Assembly (NCBI GenBank): GCA_020848095.1
Contig: JADLAT010000008.1
Location: forward strand, 62,001 to 126,000
DNA: 64,000 bases
Reading direction: 5' to 3'
Source of the DNA: Alphaproteobacteria bacterium
GTDB lineage: Bacteria > Pseudomonadota > Alphaproteobacteria > Micavibrionales > Micavibrionaceae
Every line of letters starts with the position of its first letter. Position 1 is the stretch's first letter. This document shows positions 17,562 to 27,081 of this stretch, in pieces. The position numbers and the translations under genes were made by a program. Below the pieces are notes generated by a model. It saw nothing but the letters and a program-made list of their open reading frames with translations. It was not told where the DNA came from and did no database searches.

Positions 17562-19256
17562 ATGCACCGCCCCATTCGCACGCTGCTCATTTTTTTCGGA
17601 TTTTCCCTCTTTGTATCTTTGGCCCATGCGGAGACAATACAAACCCCCTCCGCGCCTGTTGCCGCCACCGTCTTTTCCGACCGCGCCACCATCACGCGGG
17701 AGGCCACAATAAAAATTCCGGCGGGAAAACACACTCTGGTTTTTAACGACCTCCCGCTTTCTTTGTTTCCTGATTCCCTGCGGGTCGAAGGCGAGGGCGC
17801 AGCCTCTGTTATTCTAGGGGCGCTAAGCCATAAAACAATCAACGAAGCGGGTTTTGTCGATGAACGGGCGAAAGAGCTCCACGCCCGGCTCGAAAATCTG
17901 AACCGGCAAAAAAATATCCTGAACGCGGAAAAGGCAGCCCTGAACAAACAACAGGAGTTTTACGAATCCTTAAAGGCCGAAGCCTCCACCAAAACCAAAG
18001 AAGAAATATCCGAATTTAAATTCAACACGGAACAATGGGTCTTGGCCGCCGACACCATCCTGAACGGGCTGGAAAATGCCTCAAAAAAGACCCTTGAAAA
18101 AAACGATCTCATCAAAAATATCGATGAACAGCTCAGCAAGATCATGCGCGATCTGGCCCAGCTTCAAACCGCACAAAAAAGCAGCACTGAAGTCAGCCTG
18201 CCTGTTGAGGCAAAAAGCAACACCACGCTCAATATCCACCTGTCTTACCAGCTTCCCAACGCCACATGGAAACCCGTTTACGATGCGCGGCTGGATACAA
18301 AATCCGGAAAGCTGCAAATCATCCAGTACGGCACGGTCCGGCAAAACACGGGCGAAGACTGGAGCAATGTCGCGCTCACCCTTTCCACAGCGCGGCCCCA
18401 ACGCGGCGCTTCCTTGCCTGAACCTCAGCCAATGTGGGTAAATATCCCTGAAAACGTCGCAAAACTCATGAGAGGCGTAGCCATGGAAAGCATGGGCGCA
18501 GCCGACATGGCCTATATGGCCGCACCTGCCGAAATGGATGAAGGCGCACGTCTGCAAAAAGCCGCATCGCCGCAGGCCATGATCGCCGCCACCATAGCCG
18601 AAGCCCGGATTGAAACCGGCGGATTCACAGCCGAATATAAAATTCCGGCGCTGAACACCGTTTCATCCGATGGCACGGAAAGCAAACTCCTGATCGGCAC
18701 ATTTAAAACGGAAAATGAGCTGGAAACCCATGTCCAGCCGCAGTTTGGTACAGATGCCTACCTGATCGCCAAGGCCACACTTCAGGGCGAAAACCCGATC
18801 CTGCCCGGCAGCGTAAGCCTGTTTCTAGACGATGCCTATGTCGGCCAGAGCCAGCTGCCTTTGCTGCGCGCCGGAAAAAGCACCCGCCTGTCCTTTGGCA
18901 TTGACGATCAGATCGAGGTCAAGCGCCAGACACTCAAGGATGAAACAGGCGAGGCCGGCATAATCATCGGTATGCAAAATATAATCGAACGCGAATATAA
19001 TACCGAGATTCATAACCTGAGACAAACTCCGGTCAATCTGGTCGTGCTGGAGCCCATACCGGCCCCACAAAATGAAAAAATAACCATAGAACTCCTGAAA
19101 GGAAAAACCACAAAGGGCTTTGAAGAAGACGCCGAAAAAACCAAAGGGCTTTTACGCTGGAAGCTTGAACTCAAGCCCGGTGAGAAAAAAGATATAGCCC
19201 TTGGCTGGAAACTTGCATGGCCAAAAGATAAACAGATTAACGGCCTGCCGTATTAA
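17562..19256 (+). CDS. DUF4139/DUF4140 (mucoidy-inhibitor-like) secreted protein
   Basis: Signal peptide about residues 1-24 (RTLLIFFGFSLFVSLAHAE), then a DUF4140-type N-terminal domain (ATVFSDRATITREATIKIPAGKH...FNDLPLSLFPDSLRVEGEG), a coiled coil of about 100 residues, and a DUF4139 domain with LSYQLPNATWKPVYDARLD and GEDWSNVALTLSTARP, which are hallmark phrases of this family. The C-terminal part ends in a beta-rich region reading LRWKLELKPGEKKDIALGWKLAWPKD. The function of the family is not known. I start at ATG 17562 behind GAAGAGGA; a TTG at 17544 would add six residues. Confidence 0.88.
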   Translation: MHRPIRTLLIFFGFSLFVSLAHAETIQTPSAPVAATVFSDRATITREATIKIPAGKHTLVFNDLPLSLFPDSLRVEGEGAASVILGALSHKTINEAGFVDERAKELHARLENLNRQKNILNAEKAALNKQQEFYESLKAEASTKTKEEISEFKFNTEQWVLAADTILNGLENASKKTLEKNDLIKNIDEQLSKIMRDLAQLQTAQKSSTEVSLPVEAKSNTTLNIHLSYQLPNATWKPVYDARLDTKSGKLQIIQYGTVRQNTGEDWSNVALTLSTARPQRGASLPEPQPMWVNIPENVAKLMRGVAMESMGAADMAYMAAPAEMDEGARLQKAASPQAMIAATIAEARIETGGFTAEYKIPALNTVSSDGTESKLLIGTFKTENELETHVQPQFGTDAYLIAKATLQGENPILPGSVSLFLDDAYVGQSQLPLLRAGKSTRLSFGIDDQIEVKRQTLKDETGEAGIIIGMQNIIEREYNTEIHNLRQTPVNLVVLEPIPAPQNEKITIELLKGKTTKGFEEDAEKTKGLLRWKLELKPGEKKDIALGWKLAWPKDKQINGLPY

Positions 19257-19306
19257 GGTCATTTATAACCCTTGTGAAAAACGTGATTCCTTTTTAAACT
19301 TGCCCG

Positions 19307-21697
19307 GTGAGCCAGAATCTTCCCACCCGCAAAATTTCATTACTAGGCCGCCTTCTGGGCGGCAGCGCCTCGCTCGAATACATTCACGCCGAAAAATCAC
19401 GGCTGGAGGCTTTCCTCGCCGCTTTCCCCGGTGAATATTGCGGCTGGGCCACCGATGGCAGCATCGCCTATTCCCAAAAATTTTGTGAAACGCTTGGCCT
19501 TGAAAGCGTTCACACCATTGCCGATCTGCAAAGCCGTCTGGCACCGCGCGATGCCGCCACACTGGAGAACGTATTCGAACGCCTCCGGACCAGCGCCATC
19601 CCGTTCACAGTGAACTGCCGCACACGGGACGACAAACAGATTTTTAAAATCTCCGGCTCTCAGGGGCGCGCGCTGGAGGGCGATGATATTTTTAACGTGC
19701 TGTGGGTGGAGGACATTACCGAAACCCAAAGTGCTTATGAGGCCAGACTTGAAAGCTGGGCGCAAAAAGATATCCGGCTCGATTACCTCGAAAAAGCCTT
19801 CGATAGCATTCCTCAACCGCGCTGGCTCCGCGATAAAGACGGAAAAATCGTCTGGGTTAATCAGGCCTACACCGATGCTGTGGGCCATTCCCTCGAAGAG
19901 GTGCTGAGAGAGCAAAAAGAGCTGGTCACCAGCGCCCGTAAACTTAAAGGCCAAAAAACGACCGCACCCACGACGCAGCAATTGGCAGAAAAAGCCGTAT
20001 ATGAAAAAATTCCGCAAAGCTGTGAGGCGCATGTCGTCATCGGCGGGCGGCGGCTCTTAATGCAAATCATCGAAATGCCGTTACCCGGTCTGGATATGAC
20101 CTTGGGCGTAACCGAGGATATCTCCGCGCTTGACGACCTGCGGAATGAGCTTAAACGCTACCAGTTCTCCAACAAGGAATTGATGGAGCATCTGCGCAGC
20201 GCCATTGCCATCTACAACGCCGATGAACGTCTGGAATTTTATAACTCCGCCTTTTCCCAACTCTGGGGGCTGGAGGACGGCTGGCTCAACACCAGACCAA
20301 AACTCGGCGAGATCATGGAAAAACTCCGGGAAAGCCGCCGCCTGCCGGAGCAGGCCGACTTTAAACGCTTCAAACAAAGCTGGCTGGATATGTTCACCTC
20401 GCTCATCGCCTCGCATGAAGATATGCTGCACCTGCCGGACGGCAGCGCGCTGCGCATGCTGGTCATTCCGCACTCCATGGGCGGGCTGATGATGACCTTC
20501 GAGGACGTCACCAGTCGCCTTGAACTTGAATCCTCATACAACACCCTCATCGCCGTTCAAAAAGAAACGCTGGATAATCTCGGCGAAGGCGTCGCCGTGT
20601 ACGGCGGTAATGGACGATTGCGGCTCTGCAACCCGGCTTTTGGCCGGATGTGGGGACTGCATCCCGAAGATCTGGAGGGCGAACCGCATATCAGCCGCCT
20701 CGTCGAAAAAGTGGCAAAATTCTTTACAAAAGAAGAATGGGCCGAACGCAAGGAAGAGCTGACCTTCAAGGCGCTCGACCGCATGATGCACGAAGGCCGC
20801 CTGAAACGCGCCGATAATACGTTGATTGATTTTAACACCGTTCCCCTGCCCGATGGCGGCGTATTGGTAACCTACACCGATGTCACCGACACGGTCCGCG
20901 TTGAAAACGCCCTGCGGGAGAAAAATGCTGCGCTGGAAGCCGCGGAACAGCTCAAACTCGACTTCCTCGCCAATGTCTCTTACCAGCTCCGCACGCCGCT
21001 CAACGCGATCATGGGCTTTAATGAAATTCTGGATCAGGAATATTTCGGCCCGCTCAACGCACGGCAGAAGGAATACACGCAAGGCACGCAAAAAGCCAGC
21101 GAACGCCTGCTGGAGCTGATAAACGACATCCTTGATCTGGCCACGCTGGAGGCCGGCTATATGATGCTCCAGCGCGAGGAAATAAAAATCTACGAACTCA
21201 TGGGCAACATCATGGATCTGGTCGGCGACTGGGGCCGCAAGGTGGGCATCGAAATTCATCTCCACTGCCCGAAAAATATCGGGCGCATTACTGCGGATGA
21301 AAAGCGCCTGAAACAGGCCATCATCAACGTCATCCGCAACGCCATCAACTTCACCCCTGCCGGCGGGCAAATCGACCTTACAGCACGGCGCAACAAAGAA
21401 GGGCTGGAAATTGAAATCCGGGACAGCGGCATCGGCATCGGCAAGGAAGACCGCAAACGAATCTTTGAGCCGTTCAAACGCGCCCGAAGCGGCACAGGCG
21501 GGGAACCACGCCTTGGGCGCACCGGGGCGGGGCTGGGGCTGGCGCTGGTTAAAAACATCATCGCCCTCCATGGCGGCTCCGTCGATCTGGAAAGCGAGCC
21601 GGGCAAGGGAACAACGGTCACGATTTTCCTGCCGCTCACCTCTATCCGCACCACATTCCATGTGCCGATAGCCCCCATATACGAAGACATCCCGTAA
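19307..21697 (+). CDS. divL: DivL-type PAS-domain pseudokinase (Tyr in place of the phospho-acceptor His)
   Basis: Cell-cycle/polarity regulator that in Caulobacter sits at the pole, binds DivK~P and controls the CckA kinase. The 796-residue protein has several PAS-like domains over about residues 30-530, then a dimerisation helix reading LANVSYQLRTPLNAIMGF in which Tyr559 (codon 20981-20983) replaces the usual His, the defining feature of DivL. The ATPase domain is intact with NVIRNAINFTP, DSGIGIG and GLGLALVKNI. GTG start at 19307 behind GCCCGGTG; the protein begins MSQNLPTRKISLLGRLLGG. Neither CckA nor DivK is in the window. Confidence 0.92.
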   Translation: MSQNLPTRKISLLGRLLGGSASLEYIHAEKSRLEAFLAAFPGEYCGWATDGSIAYSQKFCETLGLESVHTIADLQSRLAPRDAATLENVFERLRTSAIPFTVNCRTRDDKQIFKISGSQGRALEGDDIFNVLWVEDITETQSAYEARLESWAQKDIRLDYLEKAFDSIPQPRWLRDKDGKIVWVNQAYTDAVGHSLEEVLREQKELVTSARKLKGQKTTAPTTQQLAEKAVYEKIPQSCEAHVVIGGRRLLMQIIEMPLPGLDMTLGVTEDISALDDLRNELKRYQFSNKELMEHLRSAIAIYNADERLEFYNSAFSQLWGLEDGWLNTRPKLGEIMEKLRESRRLPEQADFKRFKQSWLDMFTSLIASHEDMLHLPDGSALRMLVIPHSMGGLMMTFEDVTSRLELESSYNTLIAVQKETLDNLGEGVAVYGGNGRLRLCNPAFGRMWGLHPEDLEGEPHISRLVEKVAKFFTKEEWAERKEELTFKALDRMMHEGRLKRADNTLIDFNTVPLPDGGVLVTYTDVTDTVRVENALREKNAALEAAEQLKLDFLANVSYQLRTPLNAIMGFNEILDQEYFGPLNARQKEYTQGTQKASERLLELINDILDLATLEAGYMMLQREEIKIYELMGNIMDLVGDWGRKVGIEIHLHCPKNIGRITADEKRLKQAIINVIRNAINFTPAGGQIDLTARRNKEGLEIEIRDSGIGIGKEDRKRIFEPFKRARSGTGGEPRLGRTGAGLGLALVKNIIALHGGSVDLESEPGKGTTVTIFLPLTSIRTTFHVPIAPIYEDIP

Positions 21698-21789
21698 ACG
21701 CGCATTCATGGGAAAACAAAATCCGAAAAAACCTTCCCGGCCAAGATGGGGACTGTTTTCCCGCGCCTCATTCATGCTAGAATAAAGAC

Positions 21790-22515
21790 ATGACACGCTG
21801 GCTCTTCCTTTTATTTTTCTGCACACTCCTGACGGTGATGCTGCCCGCCTCCCCCGCGCAGGCACAGGCGCAGCAAGAGGAAACGCTCTACCCTTTCGCA
21901 CACCGCTCCACACCGATATACGATCATATGGCACGCGCAATCTTGCGCAAATATCCGCAAAATTTTGACTTCATGCGCTTCCGCCAGCTTTACGCACAAA
22001 CGCGGCAATATGACCCCATAAGCGAAGACGTGCTTAAACGCATGGACCAGCTTTCCTACACAGTCTCCAGCGAGCAGGACCCTCAAAAATCCGGCATGGC
22101 CCTGCTGAGATATCAGGCGCTCGTGGCCGATCATCTGGCCAATCTTGGCGTGGTGATGCGCGCCGCCGCTCTGGCGCGGGCGGATAAACGCTTTGGCAAT
22201 CCGGATTTTTTCCAATGGGTGCGGGCGGGCCTGATGCAAAGCGTCACAATCTCCGGCACGGGCAACACGCTGGAGGAAGCCTATGACGTTATAACGCTCG
22301 CCGAGGAAACCATGCTGCTCTATACGCTGGGCTTAAAACTGGAAAAAAGCCTCCCGCGTCATGAAGTCGCCGTTTATTACAACATGAACGAAGTTCTGGA
22401 CCGCCGCACCGGCAAACGCAAAACGGTTTTTGTTGATACAACACAGCCCATGCGCTTTTTAGAGGCGCAGAAGAAACTGCAAAAAAGCAGAAATTTCGAC
22501 CTTCGCAACCGCTAG
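21790..22515 (+). CDS. Secreted hypothetical protein
   Basis: Signal peptide about residues 1-25 (WLFLLFFCTLLTVMLPASPAQAQA), then a mainly helical protein with FDFMRFRQLYAQTRQYDP, a pattern reminiscent of DUF4919-type proteins, and a C-terminal VYYNMNEVLDRRTGKRKTVFVDT. No enzyme motif. Total 241 residues. TAGAAT at 21778-21783 just upstream may be part of a promoter. A 9-bp inverted repeat (21710-21718 with 21754-21762) lies between divL and this gene. Function unknown. Confidence 0.8.
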   Translation: MTRWLFLLFFCTLLTVMLPASPAQAQAQQEETLYPFAHRSTPIYDHMARAILRKYPQNFDFMRFRQLYAQTRQYDPISEDVLKRMDQLSYTVSSEQDPQKSGMALLRYQALVADHLANLGVVMRAAALARADKRFGNPDFFQWVRAGLMQSVTISGTGNTLEEAYDVITLAEETMLLYTLGLKLEKSLPRHEVAVYYNMNEVLDRRTGKRKTVFVDTTQPMRFLEAQKKLQKSRNFDLRNR

Positions 22516-22542
22516 AACAAAGCTGAGAATAAGGGCCCTTAC

Positions 22543-23970
22543 ATGCAACCAACCAAACGCAACCGCCGAACAAAAATAGTGGCCACTTTAGGGCCGGCCT
22601 CCGCCTCTAAAGACATGATTTTAGACCTCTTTTATGCCGGCGTGGATATGTTTCGCCTGAATTTCAGCCACGGAGAACACGAAACCCACCGCGCGGCCTC
22701 AGACATAATCCGTGAAATAGAGATTCAGACCGGGCGCCCGATCGGTATTCTGGCCGATCTACAGGGGCCAAAATTGCGCATTGGCGAGTTTGAGCACGGC
22801 ACTATAGAACTGCAAACCGGCCAGATTTTTCGCTTCGATATGAACCCGGCCAAGGGCGATACCACCCGTGTATGCCTGCCTCATCCTGAAATCCTGAGCG
22901 TACTCGAAGAAGGCGGCACTATCTTTCTGGATGACGGCAAAGTCCGCGCCCGCGTTATTAAAAAGGGGGATGATTTCATCGAAACTGAAATTGATTCCGG
23001 AACCGCGCTTTCGGGGCGTAAGGGGTTAAATGTGCCGGGCGCAATCATTCCCATTCCGGCCCTCACCGCAAAAGACCGCCGCGATCTCGAAGCGGCACTG
23101 GATATGAACGTGGATTGGATCGCGCAAAGCTTTGTGCAAAATCCCAAGGACGTACAGGAAGCCAAAGACCTGATTGGGGGCAGAGCCGCGCTCATGGTCA
23201 AGCTGGAAAAACCCTCCGCCATTTTACAACTCGAAGATATTCTGGCGCTGGCCGATGGTGCCATGCTGGCACGCGGCGATCTGGGCGTTGAAATTCCACC
23301 CGAAGATGTCCCCTCCGTACAAAAGCGCGTGGTGCGCCAGATTCGCGCCGCCGGAAAACCCATCATCGTCGCCACCCAGATGCTGGAATCAATGATTACA
23401 AACTCCCGTCCAACCCGCGCCGAAGCCTCCGATGTAGCCACCGCCGTTTATGACGGGGCCGATGCCGTAATGCTCTCGGCGGAAACCGCCAGCGGCGCAT
23501 GGCCGCTCAAGGCCGTTGAAATAATGGACCGGATCTGCCACCGGACGGAGGAAGACGAAACCTATAACGATCTCATGGATGCCGCGCACCCCGACACCAT
23601 CGGCAACCCGGCTGACGCCATCGCCACCGCCGCCCATTACGTGGCGCAGGATGTCGGGGCCACCGCCATCGTCACCTATACCATGAGCGGCTCAACCGCG
23701 CTGCGTATGGCCCGCCAGCGCCCGGCAGTTCCGGTCTTATGCCTGACCCCCAGACTAAGCTCAGCCCGGAAACTCTGCGTCAGCTACGGCATTCATCCCG
23801 TCCATGCACCGGAAATTCAGGGCGAATTTAACGGCCCCGTTCCCCATGCCTGCCGCATTTTACAAACGGAAAATATTGCACAAAAGGGCGAGCGTTTTGT
23901 CATGACAGCGGGCGTGCCTTTTGGCGTTGCGGGCACCACCAATATCCTGCGCATTGCCGAGATTGAATAA
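22543..23970 (+). CDS. pyk: Pyruvate kinase
   Basis: Final ATP-forming step of glycolysis, PEP to pyruvate. The 475-residue protein has the opening RRTKIVATLGPAS, FRLNFSHGEH, DLQGPKLRIG, the substrate site VKLEKPSA, the metal site MLARGDLGVEIP, and VATQMLESMI with TRAEASDVATAV. C-terminal domain present and of normal length. A 12-base perfect palindrome (22530-22541) sits immediately before the ATG and covers the ribosome site. Confidence 0.97.
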   Translation: MQPTKRNRRTKIVATLGPASASKDMILDLFYAGVDMFRLNFSHGEHETHRAASDIIREIEIQTGRPIGILADLQGPKLRIGEFEHGTIELQTGQIFRFDMNPAKGDTTRVCLPHPEILSVLEEGGTIFLDDGKVRARVIKKGDDFIETEIDSGTALSGRKGLNVPGAIIPIPALTAKDRRDLEAALDMNVDWIAQSFVQNPKDVQEAKDLIGGRAALMVKLEKPSAILQLEDILALADGAMLARGDLGVEIPPEDVPSVQKRVVRQIRAAGKPIIVATQMLESMITNSRPTRAEASDVATAVYDGADAVMLSAETASGAWPLKAVEIMDRICHRTEEDETYNDLMDAAHPDTIGNPADAIATAAHYVAQDVGATAIVTYTMSGSTALRMARQRPAVPVLCLTPRLSSARKLCVSYGIHPVHAPEIQGEFNGPVPHACRILQTENIAQKGERFVMTAGVPFGVAGTTNILRIAEIE

Positions 23971-23978
23971 CAAAAATC

Positions 23979-24485
23979 ATGCACATTCCACACATCATCC
24001 TGACCGGCGGAACCATAAATAAAATATATGACCCGGTCACCGAAAAACCTGAAATTGGCCCGGCAAGCATCATCCCGGACTACATAGAACGCAGCATCCG
24101 GCCCCACACAAAGCCCGGCTTTGAAACCTTGATGCTTAAAGATTCTCTGTTCTTCACAAAGGAAGACCGCGCGACCGTTTTAAAGGCGGTCAATGCCGCA
24201 CCTTCAACCAAAATCATTATTCTGCACGGCACCGGCACCATGCAGATTACTGCGGAATATCTGCACAAAAATCTGGGACCACAAAACCCTAAAACCATCA
24301 TCCTGACCGGCTCGATCATTCCCTTAAAAGAATTTGCCGACAGTGACGGCGGCTTTAACCTTGGCTTTGCGCTGGGGAAAATAGACACACTGGCCCCCGG
24401 CGTTTATATCGGCATGAACGCACATATTTTCCCGGCGGGAACGGTACGAAAAAATACAAAAACCGCACAATTTGAAAACCTGTAA
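23979..24485 (+). CDS. Short asparaginase-like protein (N-terminal domain only)
   Basis: 168 residues matching the N-terminal domain of type I/II asparaginases: HIILTGGTINKIYDP carries the nucleophile Thr loop, ILHGTGTMQITAEYL the second catalytic loop, and KTIILTGSIIPLKEFADSDGGFNLGFALG the next conserved strand. The C-terminal domain is absent, as in a known subfamily of about 160 residues. In the second loop the usual HGTDTM reads HGTGTM, so the Asp that binds the substrate amino group is Gly; activity as an asparaginase is therefore doubtful. It follows pyk by 8 bases and is probably co-transcribed. Confidence 0.85.
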   Translation: MHIPHIILTGGTINKIYDPVTEKPEIGPASIIPDYIERSIRPHTKPGFETLMLKDSLFFTKEDRATVLKAVNAAPSTKIIILHGTGTMQITAEYLHKNLGPQNPKTIILTGSIIPLKEFADSDGGFNLGFALGKIDTLAPGVYIGMNAHIFPAGTVRKNTKTAQFENL

Positions 24486-24505
24486 AATAACGGCGTCTTG
24501 CGCGC

Positions 24506-25483
24506 TCAATGCATTGTGGATGATTTTTTTAACCCGGCATCTGAGGGCTTAAAATGCTGCACCACATTTTCCACCGTTAACTCTGTCAGATCATTCTCTT
24601 GAATAACCTCAACCCGTTCCCCTTTGGGGGCATGGCGCGCCGGGTTGCTGCGGCCGGAAAACAAAACCAGAGAGGGACATCCCGTGGCCGCAATCAAATG
24701 CATCGGCCCGGTATCGTTCCCCACCGCCCCGGCGGCATCCCCCGCCATAACGACAATTTGCTTAAGGCTCGTCTTACCGGTCAGATCAAGCGCCTCGGGA
24801 CATTCCTGCACAATATGGGCCGCCGCCGCCTCTTCCGGTTTTCCGCCTATAATGACGGGATGATAACCCGTAGAAAAAAGAATTTTAGCCAGCCGCCCGT
24901 ATTTTTCAGCGGGCCAGCGTTTATGCGGATGCTGCGGCGCGCATCCCGGCACCAGCAAAACCCAGGGCGCGCGCAAGGCAAATCCGGTAAGATCAGCCTC
25001 CATCCATTCCAGACGGTCAATCCGGACATCATGAATACCCGCCAGAGCCAGCGTCTGCGCATGTCCATCAAAAGCATGCCCGGCAGTCCGTGCGGGCGAT
25101 GCGTTCCGGTGAGAGGCCCCGCGCGCCGCGCCCACCCATTCCGGGTTATGCCCACCCACTTTCAAGAGCCACAAATACAGGGCCGTACGGTCATTATTTT
25201 GCAAATCGTAAACGCGGGAAAAATCCCCGGCGATCAAGCGGCGGCGTAATTCCCGCCAACCTGCCATGTTAAGCAGGCCCGGCTTTTCATCCAGCATAAT
25301 CTCATCGAAATAGCCGCATTCTTTCCCGAAATCCGCAAAACCTTTTGTCGTCAAAAGGGTAATATGCGCTTTGGGGTGATGCCTGCGAATGGCCGCCATC
25401 GGCCCCAACGCCTGAATAAAATCACCCAGCGCCCCCAGCTTTATCACCAAAATCCGTTTATGTTCCGGCACAAATCTATTCAT
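24506..25483 (-). CDS. Glycosyltransferase family 9 (heptosyltransferase-like)
   Basis: Likely adds a heptose or related sugar to the lipopolysaccharide core at the inner face of the membrane. The 325-residue protein has the GT9 opening ILVIKLGALGDFIQALGP, a C-terminal PQHPHKRWPAEKYGRLAKIL and the donor-binding GNDTGPMHLIAATGCPSLVLF. Its ATG overlaps the end of the upstream GT4 gene by 4 bases, so the two are one unit. It ends 20 bases from the converging asparaginase-like gene with no clear terminator. Confidence 0.93.
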   Translation of the reverse strand: MNRFVPEHKRILVIKLGALGDFIQALGPMAAIRRHHPKAHITLLTTKGFADFGKECGYFDEIMLDEKPGLLNMAGWRELRRRLIAGDFSRVYDLQNNDRTALYLWLLKVGGHNPEWVGAARGASHRNASPARTAGHAFDGHAQTLALAGIHDVRIDRLEWMEADLTGFALRAPWVLLVPGCAPQHPHKRWPAEKYGRLAKILFSTGYHPVIIGGKPEEAAAAHIVQECPEALDLTGKTSLKQIVVMAGDAAGAVGNDTGPMHLIAATGCPSLVLFSGRSNPARHAPKGERVEVIQENDLTELTVENVVQHFKPSDAGLKKSSTMH

Positions 25484-26730
25484 AATTTTTTGGGTTTAGA
25501 GGCTTTTTTCACCGTTTTCTTAGCCTCTTTCTTCACCTTGTTTGACGAAGAAACCGGCGCTTTTTTCTGTGGCAGCGCCGCAGCACCACCGCGCAGCAAT
25601 TCAGCATAAACATCAAGCGTCCGCGCCGTCATCTGTTCCTTCGTAAAATGTGCCGCCACATGCGCCATACCGCGCGTGGCCAGCATCGCCCGCTCCGTCG
25701 GATCCAGACTCAAGGCCTCCTCAATCGCCGTGGCCAGCGCACGGGAATCCCCCGGCGGGACCAGCCAGCCCGTCTGGCCGGGAATAATCGTCTCCTGCGC
25801 CCCGCCATGATCGGCGGCAATCACCGGACGCCCCATGGCTTGCGCCTCCACTGGAACGCGGCCAAATCCTTCCGGATCGGTCGAGGGGCACACCACCACC
25901 GTTGCCATCATATAAGCGGCGGGCATATCCTTGCAGTGATCGACAAGCCGCACATGCCCGCCCAGTCCTTTATCTTTGATAAACTGCTCCAGCTCCAGCC
26001 GGTATTCCTTACGCCCCTGATCCGAACCGATAATCACACCGAACAAATCCTTGCGGTTGAGCTGAGCCATCGCTTCGACCAGAACATGATGCCCTTTCCA
26101 GCGTGTAAGCCGTCCTGGCAACATTACAATATTCGACCCATCCGGTATGCGCCATCCACGCGCCAGATTAATCATGCGCTCCGGCGTAACCGCCGTGGGG
26201 TGAAACCGCGCCATATGCACACCGCGCGGCACAATCCGTAACCGGTCATCCTCAAGCTTGTAATGCGTACGCAAATATTCGGCGACATAATGAGAAATGG
26301 CAATCACCCGCTCCCCCATCGCAATGGCGCTGTTATAAAAACGCTTGGTTTCATTCGCAAAATTATAAGGCGCATGACAGGTCGTCATAAAATGCGCATG
26401 CGTTTTTTTGCAGGCATAATACGCGCTCCAGGCCGGCGCACGGCTGCGCACATGAACGATATTCACATTATAACGCTGAATAAGCTTCCTCAGCCGCCGC
26501 ACATTGCGCCACATCACCAGCGGATTTTTGGAATCCACAGGCAAATCAATATGCAAAGCCCCGGCCCGCACCAGCTCATTAACCCGGCTGCCGCCGTGAG
26601 AAACCACAATCGAGCGCCCACCGGCACTGGCAATCTCGGCGGCCATGTCAATGCAGCCCTGCTCCGCCCCACCGGCGCCAAGCGCGGGGATAATCTGCAT
26701 GATAACAGGTTGTGTATGAAAAAAAGTCAT
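25480..26730 (-). CDS. Glycosyltransferase family 4
   Basis: GT-B fold transferase of 416 residues, probably acting in lipopolysaccharide or surface-glycan synthesis with the coupled GT9 gene. It shows IIPALGAGGAEQGCIDMA near the N-terminus, the second-domain start MLPGRLTRWKGHHVLVEAM, and the donor site DPEGFGRVPVEAQAMGRPVIAADHGGAQE. The last 30 residues or so are Lys-rich (PQKKAPVSSSNKVKKEAKK and onwards), similar in character to the tails of RpsA and AccD in this window. First gene of a two-gene minus-strand unit. Confidence 0.92.
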   Translation of the reverse strand: MTFFHTQPVIMQIIPALGAGGAEQGCIDMAAEIASAGGRSIVVSHGGSRVNELVRAGALHIDLPVDSKNPLVMWRNVRRLRKLIQRYNVNIVHVRSRAPAWSAYYACKKTHAHFMTTCHAPYNFANETKRFYNSAIAMGERVIAISHYVAEYLRTHYKLEDDRLRIVPRGVHMARFHPTAVTPERMINLARGWRIPDGSNIVMLPGRLTRWKGHHVLVEAMAQLNRKDLFGVIIGSDQGRKEYRLELEQFIKDKGLGGHVRLVDHCKDMPAAYMMATVVVCPSTDPEGFGRVPVEAQAMGRPVIAADHGGAQETIIPGQTGWLVPPGDSRALATAIEEALSLDPTERAMLATRGMAHVAAHFTKEQMTARTLDVYAELLRGGAAALPQKKAPVSSSNKVKKEAKKTVKKASKPKKL

Positions 26731-27081
26731 GAGGGTTCTTCGCGTTTCACAGAAATAAAGTTATCTAAAAAATATTTCCGCGTTTTGCTCTCCGCTGGCT
26801 ATCGTTTAAAGCCCGGTATTTAAAGGCCTGTAAATTTTTATATATAGACATCTAAAGTGTTTAAACGTAGCCTCTTTTAAGAATTTTGACGAAAGATTTG
26901 TACGATTTTCCGCCGCGCATGTCAAAACCTTAACACCCGCCAAAATTTTAAAACCGTGCAAAAAATAAATTCTGATTTTTTTCTCTACTGCGTACACATT
27001 TTGAACAACAGGCTTTCACCCTACGCAAATCGCAGTCTGTTTTGAATGAAAAAATAAAATGCCGGAGCTTTGCAAACGCCC
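26731..27081. other. AT-rich intergenic region between divergent units
   Basis: About 350 bases separating the minus-strand glycosyltransferases from the plus-strand hydrolase. It must hold promoters for both, and is AT-rich (for example 26820-26890), but I find no convincing -35/-10 pair, RNA gene or repeat. Confidence 0.6.

Noticed and set aside
20534..21940. 468-codon open frame opposite divL
   Set aside because: Antisense to clear kinase motifs; no recognisable protein features.
26800..26830. CtrA site (TTAA-N7-TTAA) upstream of the glycosyltransferases
   Set aside because: The two TTAA boxes are 10 bases apart, not 7.
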